DNA of 64,000 bases. It comes from Aaosphaeria pasadenensis. Lineage: Eukaryota; Ascomycota; Dothideomycetes; Pleosporales. Positions within the stretch are counted from its first letter, which is position 1; each line of letters starts with the position of its first letter. The DNA is taken from NCBI GenBank assembly GCA_022813625.1, contig JAKLMB010000023.1:496001-560000 (forward strand), written 5' to 3'. A program made the position numbers and the translations under genes. This document shows, in pieces, positions 42,571 through 52,900 of this stretch. The notes under the pieces were generated by a model. The model did no database searches. It was not told the DNA's origin and saw only the letters and a list, made by a program, of their open reading frames with translations.

Positions 42571-44552
42571 ATGGGTCAATGCGCGAACTTAAATTGTACA
42601 CCACGTAGTGAGGTTGTAGCAACGACGGACATTGCCGGAAACGGGGTCAGTCAGAACCATACGATCCCCAACCTTGAAGTTCTGTTGTTAAAATAATTGG
42701 GGATATAGGTTTTATACGCCTTCATCATCTCAGCTATCTTGACCATCGCGGCAATCGCATTTGCCTATATCTCGGACTCGCTACCAGAAAGCTATCTCAA
42801 CGAAGTCGACCGCGCCGTGATATCAGCTGTTCAATCCATACTACCCTCCCGGGAAACTCTGCATCGACTATGGACGAAACTCAAACCATTCCTCACGTTC
42901 GGCCGCCCAGCAAGCAGCGAACCTCGCATGCTCACCCGGATGGAACGTCAAGAAGCCGTGACGCGGTTCGTCCTCGCGCTGAGCGACCAACAACTAGCCA
43001 CCGGATTAGCCATCTTAATCGCAAGTCTCGCAAACCAATGCACCTTGACCGTCTATGAATTCGAGCTCGCCTTCGCCCTCGCATGGTTCTCGTCGACGAC
43101 CCATCTAGCCACGCTGGACGTGCTGCGGGTGTACTTCCACCACCACCAGGTCGTGCGGAACTGGCGTGTGTTCGGCATGATAGCTTTGCTCATCTTGCTA
43201 CTCTACTCACTCGTCATGTCTGTTGGATCCGTCGACGAGACGCTGCCTGTGCAGTGCACCTATAGGTATTTTGGCTACGACGGCATCAGGAGTACGAATC
43301 CGCTCAGTGTGTATCTGATCATTGCCTCTGTCCTGGTTCCGCTCATTCTCGTCTGGAGCTACATCGTGCGGATCTACTGGTGCTACCGGGTTCTGGACGG
43401 GAAGGCATCCACACTGGAGCGGATCGTGTTCAACATGAAGAGCCGTTCACTGCGAAGGAAATTCCGGCCCTCCAAGTCAGAAAAGGAAGCGCTGTTGAAT
43501 GAAGCCGTTCTGGAGCGACGGGCGATAGTCCGGCGTCGACATCTGGAGCGCATCGGCTCGACGAGGGGAATCGTGCGGCAGTGGCACATTCAGAGTCGGG
43601 CGTCGAAGGAGTACAACGGGTCGTTCCTTTCTTTCGGTCCGTTGGTCATCTTCATGGTGGCTTTTGGGTTTTCTCAATTGTATGTCACTAGATGGGATCC
43701 AAGTGTTCCTGTCACCATAGACGAGGCGATGAGTTTCGGGCAAATAATGCCTCTGTTTCTACTGGTTTTACCTATCTTCGCTGCTGCGGAGATATACTAC
43801 GGTACGCTTGAATCATCCATCTCTTACACTCTTCAGATTTCTAATCTCCCACAGAGGTCAAAGGCGGCGGCCACGTAGAGACATCAGTCGACGACAACCC
43901 CGACACCAACGAGGGCTACGTCTTCCCATCCTTCATCCCACCCTACCGCCGCGCCTCCTTAGTATCATCCAGCGGCGCCGAGGACGACCGCGAATTCTCC
44001 CAGCTCCTAAAGCTAAGCGAACTCTACGACGAAGAGCTCCCCCACATCAAACGCCTCTTCTACCTCGAAGCAAAGACCATCTCCCTCCGAATAGCATCCG
44101 CCTCCACCTGCGAGGAGCACAAAGCCGCACTCGAATCGCAAGCCGCGATTCTGTCTCGATTCTACGCGCTCCAGCACATGGAAACATCACTGGCGCCATC
44201 GTTCCTCAGAGCGTCGGTCGAGTTCTTGGTCAATTCCGGGTGCAGTCTGGCATTTGGGATTCTGATCAATATCGATGATCCCAGGGCTACGGGGACGATT
44301 ACGAGTGTTGTTATTTTGGCGTGCTATTTGGTGAATGAGGGGATTAATCTGTCGTTTGATGTTAAGGATTCTTGGTTACCAGTCACGGCGGGGGAGTATG
44401 AGAGGGTGTTGCTGGAGGTGAGGAGGAGGGAGGGGGAGAGAGGTGGGTGTGATAATTCTCCTAATGCAAATACGCCGATTCTACCGATTGTGGATCCGGG
44501 GAGTGGTAAGAAGGAGGGATTCATGCATGGGGAGACAACGGAAAAGAGGTGA
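42571..44552 (+). CDS. Orphan polytopic fungal membrane protein
   Basis: Three exons (42571-42645, 42709-43801, 43855-44552) encode 621 aa, with introns of 63 and 53 nt. The first exon (MGQCANLNCTPRSEV...TDIAGNG) is short and joins in phase 0 to VLYAFIISAILTIAAIAFAY, the first membrane helix. Further predicted helices: about 110-150 (GLAILIASLANQ..., FELAFALAWF), 165-185 (FGMIALLILLLYSLVMSV), 210-232 (SVYLIIASVLVPLILVWSY), 320-340 (FGPLVIFMVAFGFSQLYV) and 352-370 (IMPLFLLVLPIFAAAEIYY). A second hydrophobic part lies near 500-545. The DIAGNGV-like N-terminus resembles a family of uncharacterised ascomycete membrane proteins. No function is known to me. It sits between two SDR genes. Confidence 0.82.
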
Positions 44553-45500
44553 AGATACAATACTGAATAGATGTATGCGATTTATCAAGTTGTATTTCTA
44601 CCCTTGTTATGGGAACATAACTATAGACTACACAACATATGGAGTAATAATCATATAGCACATATCTATTTAACCCATTATTTAATCAAGTGAAACCCTT
44701 TTTTTAGAATAGAAAAGGCAAGCAAAGTATACAGTGTCATAGTAAATATTTAAATTTATAATCAATAGTCGACCTATTATATTAACCATGTAATTACCTA
44801 ACTGTCTATCACTCGAAAAAAATCACTATCTTCTACTACGAACACGATTTGCTTCCTGTCTATATACTGAAAAATAAACTACACCTATTTGTATGACCAT
44901 CCACTATTCATCAAGGCATGTCGCGTTAACCGGATGCTTGCTAGATTTTCATATCAGGAAGTTTTTTATCTTAGAGTGTACACAATTCTACTCCCCAGTG
45001 CTAGCACTCACCACCGTCTCCCCCACCGACCGACAAACACCATAGTTATTTCTTCCGCTCACCGACTACGTGGTCTCAAATCTTACGCCTGCATGTATTT
45101 ATCTCCTCTTTACAGAGCCCTACATCACGTTTGCACATTTACGATGGGCCATCGATGTGGTGCTTCTATCCGACTCGCAAGTAGGTTTGGGCATACAAAA
45201 ATCTCCCGGGTACATCACAGTTATCCAATCCAAGGGGCGATAGTGCGACTAATGACGACTTAGAAATGATGAGTTGTACAATAAATTCTACATAACTTGA
45301 TATAGGAAGACTGAGCCAAGACGAGCTTGATAGTCTTAAGTTGAAGGTGGGTCCAAAGGTAACGTGATATCAGCAGTAGTCGTCCAGATCCACACAATTA
45401 AGCTTTACTGTGTTATATCGTGACCGCGATTGTTGGCTTTCTCCCACCCGCTTTTCTCGTGATTGCAGCTGCCTTTCCACCAAGAGCCCCGATAGCCAAG
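44553..45500. other. Intergenic, 0.95 kb
   Basis: AT-rich in the left half (about 44570-44890), then mixed. It presumably contains the promoter of the second SDR gene at its right end. No gene is seen. The SDR frame continues 27 codons upstream of the chosen ATG without a further ATG. Confidence 0.5.
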
Positions 45501-46484
45501 ATGTCGCTCAAGACAATGTGGCAGCAATACTTCCCTGCAGAAGCGCCTTCGTTCACGGAAGCGGACCTAGCGCCTGGGAGTCAAGAGGGAAAAGTGTTCG
45601 TCATCACGGGTGGGAATTCGGGGATCGGAAAGGAGCTTGCGAGGTTTCTGTATCCGACGGGGGCGAGGATCTACCTTGCGGGTCGGTCTGAGGAGAGGAT
45701 CGCACGGGCGATCGAGGATATCGAAGCCTCGTCTGCTGCGACGGGCGTGTCGGCGAAAGGGTGTCTAAGGTCGCTGCATGGGCTTGATCTGAGTGATTTA
45801 CGTACAGTCAAACCGGTGTTTGAGAGGTTCGCCGCGCAGGAGAAGGAGTTGCATGTGCTGTGGAATAACGCGGCCATGCCGTCGCGACCGGGGAGGTCGA
45901 GCCCACAAGGTATCGAATTGTCCATGGCAGCGAATGCACTGGGGCCGTTCTTATTGACGAGTTTGCTTGTTCCACAACTTCGCGCTGGGGCGAAGAATGC
46001 GGGACGACCGTCGCGTGTGGTTTGGACGGGCTCGGTGCAGATTGAGATGAATGCACCGCTGGGAGGAGTCGATTTTGAGCGTCTCAACCAAGGGAAGACG
46101 ATCTCGCAGCATCCAGACTACGCCCAGTCAAAAGCTGCTAACTTGTTGCTTGCACATGAGAGTGCCATCAGGTGGGGAGACCAGGATGTCATCAGTGTTT
46201 GCCAGAATCCGGGGAACTTGTACACGAATATCTATGCCAGGGAGAATTGGTTACTGGTGCTGTTCCTCAGATATACAGTACTCTACGAGGCAAAGTATGG
46301 GGCGTATACGATGATGTTCGCGGGGTTCTCGGACAAGATTAGCATGGCGCAGAACGGCTGCTATATATGGCCATGGGGTGTGATCAAGCCGAATTCGAGG
46401 GAGGATGTATACAAGGCGATCGACCAGGGCAAGGCCCGGGACTTCTGGGAGTGGTGCGAGGACAAGATTGGGGCGTTCATGTAG
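45501..46484 (+). CDS. Short-chain dehydrogenase (retinol dehydrogenase/WWOX-like)
   Basis: A single-exon gene of 327 aa starting at MSLKTMWQQYFPAEAPSF. The nucleotide-binding motif is TGGNSGIG (36-43), AGRSEER follows the second strand, NNAAM contains Asn122, Ser178 lies in VVWTGS, and Tyr207/Lys211 lie in YAQSKAAN. All catalytic positions of a classical SDR are present. The tail of about 60 residues (WPWGVIKPNSREDVYKAID) is typical of fungal SDRs related to light-dependent protochlorophyllide reductase/retinol dehydrogenases. The substrate is unknown. The start was chosen as the first ATG in the frame, which fits the family length. Confidence 0.92.
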   Translation: MSLKTMWQQYFPAEAPSFTEADLAPGSQEGKVFVITGGNSGIGKELARFLYPTGARIYLAGRSEERIARAIEDIEASSAATGVSAKGCLRSLHGLDLSDLRTVKPVFERFAAQEKELHVLWNNAAMPSRPGRSSPQGIELSMAANALGPFLLTSLLVPQLRAGAKNAGRPSRVVWTGSVQIEMNAPLGGVDFERLNQGKTISQHPDYAQSKAANLLLAHESAIRWGDQDVISVCQNPGNLYTNIYARENWLLVLFLRYTVLYEAKYGAYTMMFAGFSDKISMAQNGCYIWPWGVIKPNSREDVYKAIDQGKARDFWEWCEDKIGAFM

Positions 46485-46668
46485 CCTTAGCTGTGGTTCT
46501 TTCAATTTCTGATAGATGATCGATGGTAGGCACCGTGCCGCATGGCATCTTTCAATCTTTGACACGATGGGAGCGACACTGTCCATTACGCTCCCTAGAC
46601 GGTATGCACCGAAGCGAGTAAACCAAATCGTGTGGACTGATAACTAGTATCAGGCTGTCGTGAAACAG

Positions 46669-47322
46669 TCAGGCATCTTCAGTCTTCATCCGCTCAGTCC
46701 AGAATCCTTTCCCATAGCTGATTAGTATCTCCTGGCCTTTCGGGACCCCTTTAGCTCGTTTCCCACTCTTGCCAGCGGTGAGGACAAATACACCTATCCT
46801 TTTCTCAATCTTCCCACCACCGGTGTCAAAGTAGACATCCCTAAACTCAGCATTGGGCCCTGTTGATACCCCACGGTAATCGTTGATGAAGCGAGCCTCG
46901 TTGCCCATGTTAGAGGCATCTACGCCTACTCCGAAGTCTCGGTCGAGTGAGAGATCGTAGTCGGACTTCTCATCTAAATCATTGGCATCATGAACATAAC
47001 CTAGATAGGGTAGCACGAAGGAATCGGGAGGTAGATTCTGAGCAGCGAACAGTCCACTTTGGCCATGGGCAGGATGAGACGGATTCGATATCTTTGTTAT
47101 CCTAACGTTAGTGTAGGGAGCTGTAGATATGCGAAGCTGCTCATTGACCGGAAGGTCGGATTTGGGAATAATCAGTGAGTTGAGTGCCTCTTTGGCGAGT
47201 GCTTTGGAATAGCTCTGAGCGCGTAGATACGGAGTGTTGGATGGCCAGTCTTTGGGGAATTTCCCACCAGACGACCGAGTGTTCTGATCCTTAGAAGGTT
47301 TCGTCGTGATTTCGGAAGCCAT
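46669..47322 (-). CDS. Small SET-domain protein with atypical core motif
   Basis: An intronless gene of 217 aa. The SET fold is recognisable: GQSGLFAAQNLPPDSFVLPY (89-108), LGYVHD, DYDLSLDRDFGVGVDASNMG, then GNEARFINDYRG (140-151) and GQEILISYGKGFW (196-208). In histone methyltransferases the first core motif is usually R-F-x-N-H-S-C; here it is R-F-I-N-D-Y-R. The catalytic-type Tyr is kept in ISYGKGFW. No pre-SET, post-SET or other domain is present, so it is likely an uncharacterised fungal SET protein that may methylate a non-histone target. That activity is inference. It is convergent with the SDR gene, 184 bp between stop codons. Confidence 0.85.
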   Translation of the reverse strand: MASEITTKPSKDQNTRSSGGKFPKDWPSNTPYLRAQSYSKALAKEALNSLIIPKSDLPVNEQLRISTAPYTNVRITKISNPSHPAHGQSGLFAAQNLPPDSFVLPYLGYVHDANDLDEKSDYDLSLDRDFGVGVDASNMGNEARFINDYRGVSTGPNAEFRDVYFDTGGGKIEKRIGVFVLTAGKSGKRAKGVPKGQEILISYGKGFWTERMKTEDA

Positions 47323-49377
47323 ATCTTGATACGTGGAATGGCATCAAACTGAACCAGGACTTGGTAGCTCTCGCTTGGACTAGCCTCGTAACAAGCAAAT
47401 GAAAAGGAGACCGAAAGGAGTTGATTTTGTATCCGTATTATGTAGGTGGCGTAATAGTACGAGGAGTGGGGTGTTGTATTGCTTGACTCAAATAATTCCC
47501 GCGTGGATTTACGGGCGTAGGTACACAAATTTAGGAACCCCCTTATTGGCTCAATGAGTTTTTCCGCTCAAACAGGTTTTTTATACCTTCCAAGTCTCTA
47601 GAAGTTCACCCGGGACTACGGAGTACTTGGAGTGTATCTAATGGGAAAAGACGATAGACTCGTGGACGGCAAATTCTTTGTTTCTTTCTAGCGAGACCTC
47701 AGTGGCTGCTGTGAGAGATTTGACGCTGTTTCCAAGGTCAAATGGATTGGTTGGCATTGGCCGGGGCCGACCGAGCAGGAATAGCATGCATGAAGTCGAT
47801 ACCAGGGGGTGAGTGTTATTTCGGCATGCATCCGGGGAAGACTGGATGGGTGATGGTAGCAATTTTTAGACTCCGGATGGTTGTTGAGAGTTGGGTAATG
47901 GATGAGGTACGAAGGTAGCGGTAGGGTAGATAGCTTGATACTTGATAGGGAGAGAAGCTAACGACACCGACCGTGACACGCTACCACCGGTCTAACCGCA
48001 CCATCAGCTCCACGCTTACAACGCACACATACACGCCGGTACGCCAACCATCTCCACACCGTAACTATCGTTTTTGTTTTTGTTATTGTTTACTCTAAGA
48101 GAATGACGAAGAAGACTTTTCGTTCAGTACGGAGTAAATCTGTCAATTTTGACGCTACGACGCTGCATGAAAAGACATGGTGAAGAGAAGAGCTGTCGAA
48201 TTTCTGTCTCTCCACAATGTCAGGGGAGACAACTTGGCACAATCCGCGAGGTGCCCACGTTGTCCATGCAATGTCACGGACTGAATTTCCCCTTGTGGCC
48301 CTACGGTAGAACAGGCTTTGTCCAAGGCCCAGAATCAACGCAGGAACCCGCGCGGATCAAGAACTGCTCCACACCACACTGACATCCTCTCCTCCTGTAA
48401 CCTACCAACCTGAGGTCTCCACTATCTACGACTATTCTCGGTCGCCGCCATGCGGGCCTCTCCTGTCCTTAGCCTTGCTTCTGACAAGCGCGATCGCTTT
48501 GGTCTCGACCTCTGCAGCACGCGCTGATCGGCTGGGGACACACGGAAATGTACACAGCAACAAGGTAGGACGTTGCTACAGAGCGACAGACGTCGTACTC
48601 TCTAGGTAATTACTGAGTTCTCGAAAGTAGAGCTCGATCTCCTTACTGCAAGCACAAAAGGGGAAGGGCTGAGGGTTACGATCTGATTTACTGGCTGCTT
48701 GGTCGTACGACACTCCGCCGTGAATTCATGCGACGAATCGTATGTATCAGCCTGCCAAAAACCTTCGAATCTTGACTCTGGAGGTCACGGTTGTGCGCGC
48801 AGTGGTCTCCGAGGGCTTGCAACCTTCGCGCTCAGATTGGGCGAAGGGGAAAAGAGCTAGGTGTGGACCATGGAACTGTTGAATTGCTTGGACTACCAAC
48901 GGTCCCCTGCTGATTGATATTGGATGTTTAATCTGGTGCCTGGAACTATTCCCTCTTGGAGCACGGTCGTCAATAACTGCTCACATTCCCTCTGATAGCC
49001 CAGGCTGGGAGGAGCGGCTAGTGACTCCATCATACGTTCTCCTATCCTGCCACGCCTTCTCGTATGCTGCTAGCAATTCGACCAAGGACGCCACGGACAG
49101 GCCAAGCTCCCCACATACTGGTTGACGAGTGCAACCGTGGTAGCTGCCCCTGTTTACCTTCATCCAATATCGATATCAATTCATGAGCACAGGGAGAGAG
49201 TGCTATTCATATAAAATGCCCTCCCGGATCGAGTCTCAATCTTCTTTTCTCTACCTCAGTACACATTCGCTCTACTCCTAATACCAACCGGTCTTCCGAT
49301 TACATTCTTTATCAACAACATTAATACCGCCTCCCGTATAACTTAATATACCAAACACCAAAAACTCAACCGTCAAA
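47323..49377. other. 2-kb intergenic region
   Basis: This carries the SET gene promoter (left, minus strand) and the wall-protein promoter (right, plus strand). TACGGAGTA occurs at 47617-47625 and 48128-48136. No recognisable coding frame lies between. The right end contains a TATA box and a CT-rich leader, listed separately. Confidence 0.5.
49210..49216 (+). promoter_or_regulatory. TATA box of the GPI wall-protein gene
   Basis: TATAAAA lies 162 bp upstream of the ATG and is followed by a CT-rich stretch (around 49236-49262) of the kind found at transcription starts of strongly expressed fungal genes. Confidence 0.6.
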
Positions 49378-49963
49378 ATGAAGTACTTCGCCGCTACCGT
49401 TGCCCTCATCGCTGGTGCCCAGGCCTCTGCCTACGGCTACCCTGCTGCCAACAGCTCTACTCCCGTCGAGTACCCCGTCTCTTCCAGCGCCTACCCCGTT
49501 GAGTCTTCCGGATACCCCGTCGTCTCCTCCGGATACCCCGTCCCCTCCAGCGTCTATGTCACCAAGACCGTCTCTGAGCTCACCACCGTCTGCCCCGAGC
49601 CCACCACCGTAAGCTTTCTCCCCGTTTGAATTCCAATGTCACGATACTAACATCACTTGATAGCTCACCCAGGGCGGCAAGACCTACACTGTCACCACCT
49701 CCACCACCCTCACCATCACCGACTGCCCTTGCACTGTCGTTGAGACTCACTACCCCACTGCTCCTGTCTACACCTCTCCCGTCCACACTGCTCCTGTCCA
49801 CACCACTCCTGTTCCCGTCTACCCCACTGGCAACGGCACTCACCCCACTGCCCCTGCTCCTTCTGGCACTGGTGCTGCTCCTCCTTCCGAGTTCACCGGC
49901 GCTGCCGCCAAGGTCGGTGTCAGCTTCGTCGGTCTCCTCGCCGCCGGTGCCGCTCTTTTGTAA
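49378..49963 (+). CDS. GPI-anchored cell wall protein (CCG-6-like)
   Basis: Exons 49378-49608 and 49664-49963 give 176 aa; the 55-nt intron has a perfect TACTAAC-type branch point. A signal peptide (MKYFAATVALIAGAQASA) is followed by tandem Tyr-Pro-Val repeats of 8 residues (SSAYPVES, SSGYPVVS, SSGYPVPS). A core with CPEPTT, GGKTYTVTTSTTLTITDCPC and VVETHY follows, then a Thr/Pro/His-rich region and a hydrophobic GPI signal (AAKVGVSFVGLLAAGAALL). The core resembles Neurospora clock-controlled wall protein CCG-6 and its relatives. Codon choice is strongly C-ending (GCC, ACC, TCC, CCC), which suggests high expression. The protein is probably attached to the plasma membrane or glucan wall. Confidence 0.88.
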
Positions 49964-52900
49964 GCAGCATCTCAACCTCTTGAAGAGCATTGATCTCCTC
50001 CGACCATTGTCTCTTCTGGATGTTTGACAGGAGACGAGAAAAGACGTTGGATGAAAGAATTATTATTCGGTTCCATTTCAATCACGGTTTATGACTTCGG
50101 GCTCTGCATTCATGTCACCTGCATTGCGATGGCGAGTCTGCGGTCGGATACCCCCCGCTAAATAATTATCAATTTTGGACAAATTTCCCTCATACTTTAA
50201 TATACCTCCATCTCTCTTCATAAGCGCGCTCCGAGAAACAGTCGAACCAAGGACTGGAACTACCTGATACCCAAATGTACAGAAGAAAGTGCGAATTTCC
50301 GTGTAAATAGTTTTGATTGAAGGGTTATGCTTCTGGGTCTTTGGATTTCAGGGCAGCCTTGAATAGAAACGCCTGTCGATCAGACAAAATCATGCTCTTT
50401 TCTTGCAAATATGTGAAGTCTTTAACTACCATCTACGGAGTACAGTGATTTTAAACATAACAATCAGGAACACCACTTCAACGTTCAGAAAGCATCTCAC
50501 GACGTTGAAAGAAGCTCGCCTTGCGTGCTTCCACCCCCGAAATTCGCAACTCCCATAAGGCTGTTGTATGAACCATCTCTCCACAAGCACCAAACCACCC
50601 GTCAATCGGCCCCAAACTAACTACCTACAAACTTATCAAGACATGAACAAAACAGAAACAACCCAACAAACAAATAAACAAGAAAACCAAAGAATCCAAC
50701 CTACAACCCGCTCAAGCCTCTACTACACCGTCAAAACAATCCTTTAATCAAACCCACCCACAGCGTCCAAACACCCCCAAGAACACCCCAAGCCCTCGGC
50801 ATTGCCTTGCAATAAACCACTCTTTCCGACCTACTCTCCGTCGTTTTATCCCCCCCGGTACCGTGAGCCGTGTGCCGGGAGATAACGAAATCAGGAACAA
50901 GGCACGATCGAAGGACCAACGACGTCACTCTTCATTTACAGTTCTACACGGGTGGGAACTTGGGAAGTCTAGATTACTTACGCGCGAAGTCCTGTTGGTC
51001 CTTCGCGCCGGCGTACGGTGAGGAAGAGATAGCAAGGCTGGGGGTAGGTGTGTTGTGCAGTCAGGGGTACCACACAGGGTTTGGTTCGGGACGACGGAAC
51101 GGTGAGGTTCACTCGTGTTGTGTTGTGTCGTGTTGCGGTTCTTTGCGATTTGTGTACGCGCGAACCAATTGTGTGATGTGTGATTGTGGCTTACAAGAAT
51201 TTTACTCGACCTACGGGTTTAACACTTGTTGGTTCTAGAATTCCGATAGTTATGGGATGTAAACTTGTGAGCTAGAGCGGAAAGGGGAGGATGTCGGGTG
51301 CTGGGTTCCGGGAGGGCGCGTGAGCGAAGCGAGGATGACGGCGGATTACTGATGCGTGATATGGTCGTCGCGGTCGCGTGTTGAGTTTACTACAAGTGCA
51401 TGTTCGTTTTTGGGCGATGGGAGGTGTTGGATTGTGCAAGTGATTGTTTTGTGTATCGCTATATGCTGGGGTGACGCGTGTGGATAGATACGGAGTACAT
51501 CGTCACGGCGCGTGATGGGATATGACTTAATGGGGAGACTGCAACACCACTATTTTCGATATCGCTTGGATAAGTTGTAATGATGACTCCGTCGAATGTT
51601 CCCCCAAGAATCCAAGACTCTTTGCAACACACAGGTGCGTCGTAGGGCAAGATGAAGAATTTGATTGTTTTAGTTTCATTTCTCTCAGCTGTATTGAATA
51701 CAGCCATTTCTTCAAGTTACCTCCTGACAAACAAAGTCTGCAGCTGACATTTCACCGGTCGCTCAATCGAGATGAACTGCGAACTACGAATTCCCAATTC
51801 ATCCATCGAGGCTTGATTTGGTCCAAAGACTAGATGGTAGATGGTAATACTACGGAGTACTAACACCAATAACCCTCCACTTTGAACTAAGAGAAAAATC
51901 AATAGGGCGCTCGCTCGCTGTGGAGAGATTTTTTTTTCCAAGCGCAGGCGTAAGACTTGTGTTATTGAATTTTGCTGTGGAAAGTAGTCCAATCAAGGTA
52001 ATGCTAACCGGACACCGTAATCGACGCGTACGCACTCATTTCTATGTCTGTTTAGTCCCTTTTAGGGTTTGTACCTCGTACGGAGCCATTTTTTGAGGTA
52101 TCTCGTGAGTTATGCTTGTTCTTGTTTGTTTGCGGACTTGCATAATTCATTTGCACAACTTCCATTACATCTGCACCGCTGACTGAGTTTTCTTCGAGAA
52201 ACCGGTGAGTGTGATAGAGTCTGCGTATGGTTTTATTGGAGGATGATTGGCATTTCTTGTTCGCCATTGTTCTTTTGAAAGGCACACATGAATATCGGTT
52301 TTCATAGTTTATTTTAATAAATTGTTGCGGTCATCGCGCGGGCATAGTTCGGGGCCTCGCATATCGCGGAGAGTTTCGCATTGCGACGACCACTTGTCTC
52401 CAGAGAGATCGTGTCGTGATTGCGATATCGAAAAAAAGAAACTGAACCGCGTGAGGAAATTCACTGATATCGATGCGTGACTTTGTAGAAGCCAGATTTG
52501 GTTAGTTGGTCTGGAGGTCCGATTCCTGATTATATTGAACACTTCGGTTTCCGTCGATTGTGTGTGTATAAGCTGGGAGCATCTTTGCTGATATCAAGAA
52601 TATGCAGGTTTTCTATACGGAAAGGAATAATCGCAAGACGTCATGATCCAAGAAATACGAGATCATTGAATATATTTTCGTATGTATGGATTTGAGTTGG
52701 ACGGCGAAGTTCTAATCGCATGTGGTGTTCTGCTTGTGTTCATGTCTTCTTGGATTAGAAGTGACGGTTAGATATACATGTACAGATAATCATATCAGCA
52801 CATACTTGCAAATCCGGCACATGAGTAGGGGCCTATGATTTTACTCTAAAACAGAACCTGTGAAATAAAACGGGACCATGAGAAGTGCTTTCAAAACATG

